A DNA stretch of 64,000 nucleotides from Chryseobacterium sp. YIM B08800 (GTDB lineage: Bacteria > Bacteroidota > Bacteroidia > Flavobacteriales > Weeksellaceae), in the NCBI RefSeq assembly GCF_026163565.1, contig NZ_JAPDKN010000033.1:1-64000 (forward strand), written 5' to 3'. The position numbers and the translations under genes are program-made. Position 1 is the stretch's first letter. The number at the start of each line of letters is the position of its first letter. Below are positions 17,769 to 25,480 of this stretch, piece by piece. Under the pieces are notes generated by a model that was given only the letters and a program-made list of their open reading frames with translations, ran no database searches and had not been told where the DNA came from.

Positions 17769-17790
17769 GGCAGCACGCTTCTGTGCTGCC
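17769..17790 (+). terminator. Hairpin between the 1359-aa gene and the toxin gene
   Basis: GGCAGCAC (17769-17776) pairs with GTGCTGCC (17783-17790), loop of six. Only a weak T-rich stretch (ttatattctc) follows. It may be a partial terminator that lowers expression of the downstream toxin rather than a full stop, since no island promoter lies between. Confidence 0.55.
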
Positions 17791-17853
17791 TTATATTCTC
17801 ATGGGTTTGAAAAAGAAATTTAATAAAATGTTTAATAACTAAAAACGCAGGAA

Positions 17854-19935
17854 ATGGAAAAATTTGATGACTTATTTGGAGATTTATCCGAATACAAAAT
17901 ACTTACTTTTGAAGAGATAACCCAAGGTTTTGAAGGAAACAAAAATCCTTTACAAAATATCTCAATTAATTCTTTTGAAGACAGATCTAATGAGTATTCT
18001 TTAAAATCGCCATTTAGAGAAAATAGTTTATTTTATAAAAAATTAATCAATAAAATAATATATACGTTTGACTCAGTTCCTTTGTGGAGATATAGAGTAG
18101 AAAACTCAACAAAAGGGACAGAACTCATTTCAAATTATACAAGATATGATGAAACTATTGATTCATCAAAAGGCAAATATGACGAGGAAACTGACTTTAT
18201 TATCTACATAGAAGAACAAAATTCTGTTAATGGTTATATAATCGATATAAATACTGTCTGTCTGATAAAAATGAGTCAGGCAATGATAAATGAATACAAT
18301 GAAACTATTAAAAGAAATGCAGACTCTACAATTTTAGAAGACTGGAGCAATATTATAATACAAGAGCAGAAAGAAAAAAATAATATAACTTTTACAAAAG
18401 AAAAATTATTAGAAGCATTTAAACTGGAAATTGCCTACAGACCGTTAAAAAAATTCTCAGTGGGAGACAAAAAATATACTTCTGGCGAACTAACAGATGC
18501 TTTTCTAGACGGAATATCAAGTGCTTTCAGAACATTAAAATTCGAAGAAGAAAGTTGGGATTATTCGCTTAAATCAGAAAATTATTTATTTAAAAATCCT
18601 GAAAAAGCAATTGTTTTTATACAAAATAGAATTTCAACATCTGTTGGTTTACTGCAAAAATTAGAAGGTTATTTTTATGCACTAGAACATATATTTTCTT
18701 TTGATAAAATGCTTCTAAAAACGCTTAGAATACTTACCAGTCTTCAAAAAAACAATTTATTATTAATAAAATCTTTATTAGAAGTAACGAAAGAATTTTC
18801 GCGAAATTATTTCGCTTTTATTTGTGGGATTTGGGATGGTATTATAGAGTTTATTACGGGTTTTATAGACATTATTTTACTAATGTTTAAATTCTATTTT
18901 CATGCAGAAGAATTGAACGAAGAAGATGAAATAACTTACTTAAAGTTAAAAGAAACTATTGAAGAATTTACTGAGAATTATATAAAAGATCCTGACTTTA
19001 TAAGCAAAGCAATTGGTGAAGGAATTGTTAATTATGCTGAAGTAAGATACTCTGAAAATCAAAATGGGTATAAAATTTCACATAGTATGGGTGAAGACCT
19101 TATTATAGTAATGGATATTATTTTCTCAATTGTAGAAGTAGTAAAATCTTTTGCAGATGCTGGTAAAATTCTACCTAAGTTGGAAAGATGGATTGATAAC
19201 GCTTTAGAAAGAAATCCTACTCTGGAGCGCAAACTTGAAGACATTCGTAAACCTAAAGAACCACTAGAAGAGCCTATTAGAGAAAAGCAAATAGAAGAAG
19301 TAGTTGTAGAGCCTAAAAAGAAACTTACAGGACTTCAAAAGAAGCGATTAAAAAATATTGAAATTGAATACAACAGGAGACGATTAGCAATGAATAAGCG
19401 ACGTTTAAAGCAAAATTGGAAAACTTTTTTTGAAGTTTCAGAACTGTCTAATCATCGTTTACAATTCTTGGCAAACCTTCGTAAAGGTGCATTAGAATAT
19501 TCTAATATAGCTACTTTAAAAGTAAAAGTAGTTTTGAAAAATGGAGAAGAGCATTTTTTTGAATATCTTGCACATTCTGGACCAGGAAACAAAATAAAAA
19601 ACAGCACACCAGCACCCGCTCAATCTGGCAACAAGAAAATGTTTTGGGATGTAGAAGAAAATAGGTTCAGATGGTTTGACAGTGAGAATAAAATGCTCGT
19701 ACAGATGGACGAAGATTTAGTAAGATTGGATATGAATGGAGCAAAAGTGGAAATAACTCTTGAGAGTACCTATGAGCCTTGCATTATTTGTAAACGCGAG
19801 TTAGATTTACGTAGAAATTGGTATAAAGCAAAAGTAAAAGTACAACATCCTTATATTTTAGATAAAAGTAATAAAATCAAAGGAGTTAAGGGGCATGATC
19901 AGTTAGAAATGATATTAAAAAATGTTAAAAAATAA
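17854..19935 (+). CDS. Polymorphic toxin with C-terminal deaminase-type domain
   Basis: This 693-aa protein has a long N-terminal region of unknown type (1-320), a hydrophobic patch near 325-350 (FICGIWDGIIEF), a charged hinge rich in Pro/Glu/Lys (about 465-500), and a C-terminal toxin-like domain (about 510-693). That domain has LAHSGPG, DSENKML and TYEPCIIC with Cys643 and Cys646. This layout fits the deaminase superfamily, closest in my reading to the BURPS668_1122 class of bacterial deaminase toxins that edit nucleic acid. No signal peptide, PAAR or sorting domain is present. The next gene, five bp on, encodes a SUKH immunity protein, which supports the toxin call. It is probably read through from the island promoter at 13471. 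Confidence 0.75.
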   Translation: MEKFDDLFGDLSEYKILTFEEITQGFEGNKNPLQNISINSFEDRSNEYSLKSPFRENSLFYKKLINKIIYTFDSVPLWRYRVENSTKGTELISNYTRYDETIDSSKGKYDEETDFIIYIEEQNSVNGYIIDINTVCLIKMSQAMINEYNETIKRNADSTILEDWSNIIIQEQKEKNNITFTKEKLLEAFKLEIAYRPLKKFSVGDKKYTSGELTDAFLDGISSAFRTLKFEEESWDYSLKSENYLFKNPEKAIVFIQNRISTSVGLLQKLEGYFYALEHIFSFDKMLLKTLRILTSLQKNNLLLIKSLLEVTKEFSRNYFAFICGIWDGIIEFITGFIDIILLMFKFYFHAEELNEEDEITYLKLKETIEEFTENYIKDPDFISKAIGEGIVNYAEVRYSENQNGYKISHSMGEDLIIVMDIIFSIVEVVKSFADAGKILPKLERWIDNALERNPTLERKLEDIRKPKEPLEEPIREKQIEEVVVEPKKKLTGLQKKRLKNIEIEYNRRRLAMNKRRLKQNWKTFFEVSELSNHRLQFLANLRKGALEYSNIATLKVKVVLKNGEEHFFEYLAHSGPGNKIKNSTPAPAQSGNKKMFWDVEENRFRWFDSENKMLVQMDEDLVRLDMNGAKVEITLESTYEPCIICKRELDLRRNWYKAKVKVQHPYILDKSNKIKGVKGHDQLEMILKNVKK

Positions 19936-19940
19936 TCGTT

Positions 19941-20411
19941 ATGGATATACAATATTTAAAAGTTATGAAAAATAATCCATTAGTTGGTGAAGAAGAAAAT
20001 GAAGGGATTACAAAACAACAAATTACAGAAATGGAAGCATTCGCAAATCATAAGTTTCCTGATGCTTATCGTGAGTTTTTATATTTGGGAGGTCATAATA
20101 ATAATGTGACACAATTTTCAGACTCTTCTAGTTATCTTTTCTATCAGAAGCTGAGAAAATCTGTAAATCTTGTATTACAAGAAGACGATTTTAAAATAGA
20201 AAAGGACTTTTGGGTAGTTGCAGCTTTAGATGGTGGTCAACAGTTTGATTTTTTCTTTTATGATGAAGGTGAGAATCCACCGATATATTATTATTGTTCA
20301 TATTTGGGAGAGTTTGATGATAATATATCCGGTGAAGGCCCTGGAATTAAGAAAATTAGCGATTCTTTTACAAAATATGTAGAAAAGAGAATTAAAGCTC
20401 ATAAGTCTTAA
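19941..20411 (+). CDS. SMI1/KNR4 (SUKH) family immunity protein
   Basis: This 156-aa soluble protein has the SUKH pattern: GITKQQITEMEAFANHKFPDAYREFL with an LGGHNN turn, and a later DGGQQFDFFFYD strand region. SUKH proteins neutralise nuclease and deaminase toxins of polymorphic systems. It starts five bp after the toxin gene stop, so the two are co-transcribed. It should protect the producer from the 693-aa toxin. Specificity is inferred from adjacency. Confidence 0.85.
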   Translation: MDIQYLKVMKNNPLVGEEENEGITKQQITEMEAFANHKFPDAYREFLYLGGHNNNVTQFSDSSSYLFYQKLRKSVNLVLQEDDFKIEKDFWVVAALDGGQQFDFFFYDEGENPPIYYYCSYLGEFDDNISGEGPGIKKISDSFTKYVEKRIKAHKS

Positions 20412-20731
20412 ATTAATAACCTAGCAGTCCCCCCGCTGCCGCATTCTATGATAAAAACCAAATAAACTTTGTTAAAACTATGATACAAATTTGTAGGTAT
20501 TTACAAAAGCTTCGTTTCTGGCAATGACGGCGAATGCTCGACTTATAATTTTACACTTTACATTATTTATAATCAGGAGGGAATGTTTTTCTTCCTGTTT
20601 TTTTCTCTCATAGTAAGTGCATAAAATGTTGCCTCCACTTCCAAAAGATTCTATCGTGTAGCTTTTTTAATTACAACCACTCATCATCAAAAAAACAAGT
20701 TCAAAAAAACTTTTCAAGAAAAAATAAAACA
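20412..20731. other. Gap after the immunity gene, possible decayed coding remnant
   Basis: No intact gene is visible in the 373 bp between the immunity and regulator genes. A GC-richer patch (agtccccccgctgccgcatt) opens a 33-codon frame (20426-20527) reading SPPAAAFYDKNQINF and ending RFWQ-stop. It has no start and could be the end of a lost toxin or Rhs-like gene. A T-rich stretch at 20585-20620 follows, then the promoter module of the regulator. Confidence 0.3.
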
Positions 20732-20765
20732 CGACACCATTTGTCGTATTTACCGCATATATTTG
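20732..20765 (+). promoter_or_regulatory. Island promoter module copy 8, driving the WYL regulator
   Basis: CGACACCATTTGTCG (20732-20746) is a perfect 5-bp inverted repeat (CGACA/TGTCG) with a different centre. The same 11-bp spacer leads to the consensus -7 box TATATTTG (20758-20765). The ATG at 20785 follows 19 bp later. This suggests autoregulation. Confidence 0.82.
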
Positions 20766-20784
20766 TCTTAGAAAACTATACGAA

Positions 20785-21705
20785 ATGAAAAAAGATTTTT
20801 ACCTTACGAGATATGCTTTGATTATTAAGAAATTAGAGAGCGCACCGGCTACGTATTCGCAGATGGAAGACTATCTTTTGAATTCCTTCGAATTTCAGGA
20901 TGCGGGAATTAAGAGCTACTCAATGCGTACTTTGCAAAGGGATATTCGTGAGATTTCAGATCTTTTTAATCTTTCTATTCACAATAAAAAGAAAGGTGAC
21001 AATCGGTATTATATTGAAAGTCGCCCAATGATGGAAGTCGATGAATACAACCAAAAATTACTCGAATCTTTTCAGGTAAGTAATGCATTAAACAATCATC
21101 CCGATTTTGCCAATTTTATCTTTTTTGAAAGCAGAAAACCTACCGGAGTTGAGCATTTTTATGATCTTTTCTTTGCCATTAGAAACAAAAGAATTGTATT
21201 GTTTGAACATTACAATTATAAAAACAAACTGATGACTTCCCGAAAAGTTCATCCTTTAGCGTTGAAAGAATCTAAAGACCGATGGTATCTGATTGCGATT
21301 GACACCAAAGATAAAGCGTTGAAATCTTTCGGTTTAGACAGGATCAATTATCTGGATGTTTCTCCACAAAAATTCAGGGAAAAATATAAATACAACTTTA
21401 GAGAACATTTCAAAAATGCTTTTGGAGTGATGAATCTTACCGAGCAAAACCCTCAAAAAATTGTATTGAAATGCAGCCGACACCAAGGAGAATACATCAG
21501 AAGTTTCCCTTTACACCAATCTCAGAAAGAAACGAAAGAAACTCCTGAAGACATTTATTTTGAGTTTTTCCTCCATCCTACTTACGATTTTATGCAGGAA
21601 ATTTTATCGTACGGAAAAGAAGTAAGAGTTCTTGAACCTATAAATTTAGTTGAAGACATCAAAAAACATTTACAGGAATCGCTAAACAGTTATCTGAAAG
21701 AGTAG
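20785..21705 (+). CDS. WYL-domain transcriptional regulator
   Basis: This 306-aa regulator has an N-terminal winged helix-turn-helix (about 10-75, recognition helix near SMRTLQRDIREI), a WYL domain (about 125-195, with the signature DRWYLIAID, W167-L169) and a C-terminal WCX-like extension to residue 300. WYL proteins bind inverted repeats as dimers and often sense nucleic-acid or other small ligands; PafBC and BrxR/CapW are examples. Its own promoter carries the island operator and it closes the island, so it is the best candidate for the common regulator. Whether it represses or activates cannot be told, but the operator sits where the -33 element should be. Confidence 0.9.
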   Translation: MKKDFYLTRYALIIKKLESAPATYSQMEDYLLNSFEFQDAGIKSYSMRTLQRDIREISDLFNLSIHNKKKGDNRYYIESRPMMEVDEYNQKLLESFQVSNALNNHPDFANFIFFESRKPTGVEHFYDLFFAIRNKRIVLFEHYNYKNKLMTSRKVHPLALKESKDRWYLIAIDTKDKALKSFGLDRINYLDVSPQKFREKYKYNFREHFKNAFGVMNLTEQNPQKIVLKCSRHQGEYIRSFPLHQSQKETKETPEDIYFEFFLHPTYDFMQEILSYGKEVRVLEPINLVEDIKKHLQESLNSYLKE

Positions 21706-21748
21706 AATTTTGCATCTTTTTGATTACATTTACATAAATAATCATGTA

Positions 21749-22366
21749 TTGAAAGCTTTATATCTTCTCTTTATACTCATCTCAACATTTTGTTTTTCCC
21801 AACAAACCGAGGAATTCAAAATGGTGAAAAATTATTATAATCAGCACAGAACAATGCTGAATACCGAGTTTAAGAAAAAGTTTGATGCCGAAAAAAATCC
21901 TTTGCATAAAGTTGCTGTAAAAAATGACTTTCTTTTTTTTATGAAAAAAATGGACAGCATTGAAAATGTAGCCCTCATCGCAGCTTTGCTTAAAGTAAAA
22001 AACCTTGAAGATTTAAAAAAAATTAATTCCAAAACAGCTCTGTTATCTCAACAGGATTTTCCAAAGTTGATTGAAAGAACAGCAGATTATCCCGGCGGAA
22101 TAAATGCTTTACGAAAAGAAGTTGCACAGCTTTTTTATGGAGATGGTGTTTTTTCTGAAACTGGAAATTTAAAAACCAACGTAGCATTTATTGTTGAAAA
22201 AGACGGAACAATCAGCAATGTAAAAGCCGAGGGTGATAATTTCACTTTTAACCGACAGGCAGAAATTGCATTGTACTCTGTTTCTGAAAAATTTTCCCCG
22301 GCCTACACCAACGGAAATCCTGTAAGGTACCGCTTCAGACTGCCTTTAGTACTCAATTTTGACTAA
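21749..22366 (+). CDS. Secreted TonB C-terminal-like protein
   Basis: The C-terminal about 85 residues resemble the TonB_C fold: YPGGINALRKEV, then TNVAFIVEKDGTISNVKAEG and a final RYRFRLPLVLNF strand. Unlike real TonB there is no Pro-rich linker; the N-terminus is a plain signal peptide (KALYLLFILISTFCFS). The start is uncertain. The first in-frame codon is TTG 21710, but TTG 21749 gives the best signal peptide (205 aa). It follows the WYL gene closely and may share its transcript, though similar proteins occur elsewhere in this window, so this need not be functional linkage. Confidence 0.65.
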   Translation: MKALYLLFILISTFCFSQQTEEFKMVKNYYNQHRTMLNTEFKKKFDAEKNPLHKVAVKNDFLFFMKKMDSIENVALIAALLKVKNLEDLKKINSKTALLSQQDFPKLIERTADYPGGINALRKEVAQLFYGDGVFSETGNLKTNVAFIVEKDGTISNVKAEGDNFTFNRQAEIALYSVSEKFSPAYTNGNPVRYRFRLPLVLNFD

Positions 22367-22401
22367 AATATAATTTTATCACCAAATGTTGTTTTATTAT
22401 T

Positions 22402-22409
22402 TATCTTTG
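22402..22409 (+). promoter_or_regulatory. -7 promoter box of the beta-barrel gene
   Basis: TATCTTTG matches TAnnTTTG exactly and lies 14 bp before the ATG at 22424. Confidence 0.5.
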
Positions 22410-22423
22410 GCAAAAAAAGCTAT

Positions 22424-22975
22424 ATGAATAAAATTCTACTGGGATTATCTTTAATTCTCGGAACCTTTGCAGCACAGGCTCAGAAAAACACAGAAAAGCA
22501 AAGAAAAAATGACATCCTCGCCGATCCTATTTTATTGATCGCAGTACCTTTAGCCAACGTTTCTTACGAAAGATTAATTTCCGAAAACAAAGGTATTGGT
22601 ATTAATGCAATGATCAATTTAGACCGTAACGATGACAGGTTTACACAGTTTTCAGCATTTTACAGAATGTATTTTGGTAAAAAATATGCTTCGGGATTTT
22701 TCCTTGAAGGTTTTATACCAGTTACTACTGAAACGAATGACATTTATTCTTATAATTATGATGATGTTAACGGATATTTCTATACTTCTTCTGTAAGAAA
22801 AAATAATTTTACAACGGTAGGTATTGGTTTTGGAGTCGGAGGAAAATGGGTCATGAAAAATAATCTTGTTATTGAAGCAAGTGGGGGTATTGCAAGAAGA
22901 TTTGGCGACAGAGATAAACATTATTTTGAGGAAGTTACAGGGAAAATAATGGGCGGAATCGGTTATCGATTTTAA
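22424..22975 (+). CDS. Small outer-membrane beta-barrel protein
   Basis: This 183-aa protein has a signal peptide (residues 1-19, cleaved near AQA) and alternating hydrophobic/polar strands, including VSYERLISENKGIGINAMI and a final GGIGYRF ending in Phe, the usual C-terminus of outer-membrane barrels. It belongs to the DUF3575-like or generic outer-membrane beta-barrel group. The function is unknown. Confidence 0.7.
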   Translation: MNKILLGLSLILGTFAAQAQKNTEKQRKNDILADPILLIAVPLANVSYERLISENKGIGINAMINLDRNDDRFTQFSAFYRMYFGKKYASGFFLEGFIPVTTETNDIYSYNYDDVNGYFYTSSVRKNNFTTVGIGFGVGGKWVMKNNLVIEASGGIARRFGDRDKHYFEEVTGKIMGGIGYRF

Positions 22976-23049
22976 ATTTCCAAAAAAAAACAAAAAATTT
23001 AAAGTCTCTTTTGCGGTTAAAAAAAACCACGTACCAATATTGAAAAGCT

Positions 23050-23057
23050 TAGTTTTG
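23050..23057 (+). promoter_or_regulatory. -7 promoter box of tadA inside a hairpin
   Basis: TAGTTTTG matches TAnnTTTG, 17 bp before the tadA ATG. It is embedded in an inverted repeat (AAAGCTTAG/CTAAGCTTT, about 23044-23068) that resembles a terminator for the upstream gene, so the DNA may serve both purposes. Confidence 0.45.
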
Positions 23058-23074
23058 TACTAAGCTTTTATTTT

Positions 23075-23506
23075 ATGTTTACAGACGAATATTTTATGAG
23101 AATGGCTTTTCAGGAAGCCCAGATTGCATTAGAAAAAGATGAGGTTCCTATTGGATGTGTCATTGTTGCCAACAATCGTGTGATTGCAAGAGCTCATAAT
23201 CTTACCGAAACATTAAACGATGTAACAGCACATGCCGAAATGCAAGCAATCACTTCAGCAGCCAATTATTTGGGCGGAAAATATTTGATCAACTGTACTT
23301 TGTATGTGACTTTAGAACCTTGTGTAATGTGTTCCGGAGCACTTTCCTGGTCACAGATTTCAAAAGTGGTAATTGGTGCAAGAGACGAACAGCGTGGTTT
23401 TATCAATAAAAATTTAAGCCTTCATCCCAAGACAGAAATTGTTTCAGGAGTTATGGAAAACGAATGCTCTACGATTGTAAAAGAGTTTTTTAAATCTAAG
23501 AGATAG
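23075..23506 (+). CDS. tadA: tRNA-specific adenosine deaminase
   Basis: TadA converts A34 to inosine in the tRNA-Arg(ACG) anticodon. The 143-aa protein has the zinc site HAE (53-55) and PCVMC (Cys83, Cys86), plus the family core DEVPIGCVIV. The length is normal. It is a housekeeping gene with its own promoter box, convergent with coaX. Confidence 0.95.
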   Translation: MFTDEYFMRMAFQEAQIALEKDEVPIGCVIVANNRVIARAHNLTETLNDVTAHAEMQAITSAANYLGGKYLINCTLYVTLEPCVMCSGALSWSQISKVVIGARDEQRGFINKNLSLHPKTEIVSGVMENECSTIVKEFFKSKR

Positions 23507-23510
23507 GTTA

Positions 23511-23569
23511 AGGTTGAGGCTAAGATTGAGGTTGATAAATTCTTGCTCTAAACCTTAGCCTCAAGCTCA
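23511..23569. repeat. Dispersed intergenic repeat, copy B, forming a hairpin
   Basis: GGTTGAGGCTAAGATTGAGG is followed by the inverted arm AACCTTAGCCTCAAG about 25 bp later. It lies between the convergent tadA and coaX genes and could act as a two-way terminator. Confidence 0.6.
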
Positions 23570-23570
23570 T

Positions 23571-24329
23571 TTATAAATCTTTTCCAAGGAAATAAAGTCC
23601 TTTCAAGGTGTGAAGTCGGTCTGCGATATGAATTTTCTCTGTTAGAGGCTTGTAAACATGAGAAACTCCACCAGTTGCGATGACAAAGCACTCATCATTC
23701 ACTTCGTTGTTTATTCTGTCGATAAAACCTTCTACCATTCCGAGAAAACCGTAAACCATTCCGCTTTGCATACAGGTAATCGTATCTAAACCTAAAACAG
23801 ATTTTGGCTTTACCAGTTCAATTTCGGGAAGCTGAGCGGTCTGACTGATGAGAGAATTTAAAGAAGTTACAATTCCGGGAGCGATAATTACCCCTAAAGT
23901 TTCACCATCTTCAGCAACACAGCTTGCAGTAAGCGCCGTACCGAAATCTAAAACTATTTTTTTTCTTCCGGGATACATATTGTGGGCTGCAACCAGATTC
24001 GCATAAATATCGGTTCCCATCTGTTTAGATTTTGCAACAACTTCAGAAGGTGTTGTTCTATCAACCATTACAGGAGCAATCCCGTGAATTTTTCTGATCG
24101 CAGAAGTTATTTCTCTCGTTAATTGCGGTACTACCGAACCTATAATTACTTTCTTAATATCTTTAGGATCAATTTTATAGGTTTGGTATAAAATCAACAT
24201 CTGACCATGCAATTCGTCTGCGGTACGGTAAGGCTTTGTATTGATTATCCATGAAATATCACAGTTGTCATCATCAAAAAGACCAAATCTGATATTGCTG
24301 TTCCCAACATTGATTACGATAGAATTCAT
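23571..24329 (-). CDS. coaX: Type III pantothenate kinase
   Basis: CoaX phosphorylates pantothenate, the first step of coenzyme A synthesis. The ASKHA fold is shown by the N-terminal phosphate loop INVGNSNIRFG, the central LDFGTALTASCV and the later VIATGGVSHVY. I start at MNSIVIN (24329, 252 aa); an MS two codons upstream is equally possible. Longer starts add a non-conserved tail. Confidence 0.93.
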   Translation of the reverse strand: MNSIVINVGNSNIRFGLFDDDNCDISWIINTKPYRTADELHGQMLILYQTYKIDPKDIKKVIIGSVVPQLTREITSAIRKIHGIAPVMVDRTTPSEVVAKSKQMGTDIYANLVAAHNMYPGRKKIVLDFGTALTASCVAEDGETLGVIIAPGIVTSLNSLISQTAQLPEIELVKPKSVLGLDTITCMQSGMVYGFLGMVEGFIDRINNEVNDECFVIATGGVSHVYKPLTEKIHIADRLHTLKGLYFLGKDL

Positions 24330-24455
24330 TGACATATTTTTCAGTCGGAAACTCATCAAAATCTATTAACGAAAGATGAATGCCCTTATTAATTTTTCAG
24401 AAGTAAAAATAATACTTTTCATTAAAATAAGCTTTTAAAATCAATGAAAATGGTC

Positions 24456-24463
24456 TATACTTG
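24456..24463 (+). promoter_or_regulatory. Probable -7 box of the M23 peptidase gene
   Basis: TATACTTG differs by one base from TAnnTTTG. It would place the transcript start near 24470, after the in-frame ATG at 24444, supporting the start at 24492. Confidence 0.4.
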
Positions 24464-24491
24464 TAATGGATTTATTTCAAAACAAGCACGT

Positions 24492-25325
24492 ATGAAAAAT
24501 ATTTTTGCATTTATTCTTATTATTCAGGCTGTAGCTGTAATGGCTCAGAAAAACATAAAAATGTATCCGGAAAGAAACGGCGACTCTATTACCTACTATG
24601 CAGACAATCTCGAAATTTATCCTGTCTCTTTGGTTTTTAGAGGTCAACCTGAAGTAAATAATATGAAAAAGCCTGAGCTTTTTAAAACGACACAAGTAAT
24701 TCCTGCAAAAACCACAAAAATGAGAATAGCCTATTTTGTGGTGAATGACAACCAAAAAGCTTGGGGTGTAAAAAAAATGCCTGGTTATTATAGCTATATT
24801 GGAGACATCACCATAAAAAATTACGACAAAAACTACGTCTACGATTTACCATTTGCCAAAGGAAAAGCTTTTTGGATACATCAAGGATATAATGGAACGT
24901 TTTCTCATCAGAACGAAAATTCTTTAGATTTCATCATGCCGGAAGGAACTGAAATTTTATCATCAAGAGAAGGTTTGGTTATTGATGTTGTACAAAAAAA
25001 TAATCAGGGTTGCCCAACCAGAAACTGTGCTCCTTATGGAAATTACGTTTCTATTTTGCATTCGGATGGAACGATTGCACAGTATTATCATTTACAGCAA
25101 AACGGAGCAAAAGTAAATATTGGTGATACCGTAACGAAAGGTCAAGTAATTGGACTAAGCGGAAATACGGGTTGGAGCAGCGGTCCGCATTTACATTTTG
25201 TCACCTATTTACCAAGTGCAACAGGTGATAAGAACAGGGTTACCGTAAAAACACTTTTTAAAACCGGATACGGGGATAAAACTGAGTATTTGGAAGAGAA
25301 AAAATCGTATTCGAGAGCGTATTAG
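24492..25325 (+). CDS. Secreted M23 family metallopeptidase
   Basis: This 277-aa cell-wall endopeptidase of the lysostaphin/LytM type has a signal peptide (MKNIFAFILIIQAVAVMAQ). The M23 domain spans about 140-260 with SHQNENSLDFIMPEGT (zinc His and Asp), a YYHL segment and GPHLHF. The Cys pair in GCPTRNC may form a loop disulfide. It probably remodels or hydrolyses peptide cross-links in the periplasm. Start as argued from the promoter box and signal peptide. Confidence 0.88.
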   Translation: MKNIFAFILIIQAVAVMAQKNIKMYPERNGDSITYYADNLEIYPVSLVFRGQPEVNNMKKPELFKTTQVIPAKTTKMRIAYFVVNDNQKAWGVKKMPGYYSYIGDITIKNYDKNYVYDLPFAKGKAFWIHQGYNGTFSHQNENSLDFIMPEGTEILSSREGLVIDVVQKNNQGCPTRNCAPYGNYVSILHSDGTIAQYYHLQQNGAKVNIGDTVTKGQVIGLSGNTGWSSGPHLHFVTYLPSATGDKNRVTVKTLFKTGYGDKTEYLEEKKSYSRAY

Positions 25326-25361
25326 ATTTCGTTTTTACTTAAACAAGTCTGGTTAGATTTA

Positions 25362-25417
25362 AAATGTTGATAGGATTTCATCCTATCCTTTAATAGGTCG
25401 TCCCTTTGGGACTTTTT
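25362..25417 (+). terminator. Hairpin tract with terminator after the M23 gene
   Basis: Two hairpins lie in tandem: GATAGGA/TCCTATC (about 25369-25387) and GTCCC-TTT-GGGAC (25400-25412) followed by five T. The block looks like a dispersed flavobacterial intergenic element that doubles as terminator. Confidence 0.65.
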
Positions 25418-25431
25418 AGAGATTTCCAAAC

Positions 25432-25461
25432 AAAAAAAGCTTCCGATGACTCAGAAGCTTT
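25432..25461 (-). terminator. Intrinsic terminator of prfA
   Basis: On the minus strand AAAGCTTC pairs with GAAGCTTT (25454-25461 with 25436-25443) and a T-run follows. It lies just past the prfA stop. Confidence 0.85.
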
Positions 25462-25480
25462 GTATTTGTTAAGAAGAAAT

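Noticed and set aside
5201..20411. Complete prophage, tailocin or contractile injection system
   Set aside because: Only a fibre-like protein and an endolysin-like peptidase resemble phage genes. No terminase, capsid, sheath, tube, baseplate, AAA+ ATPase or integrase is visible.
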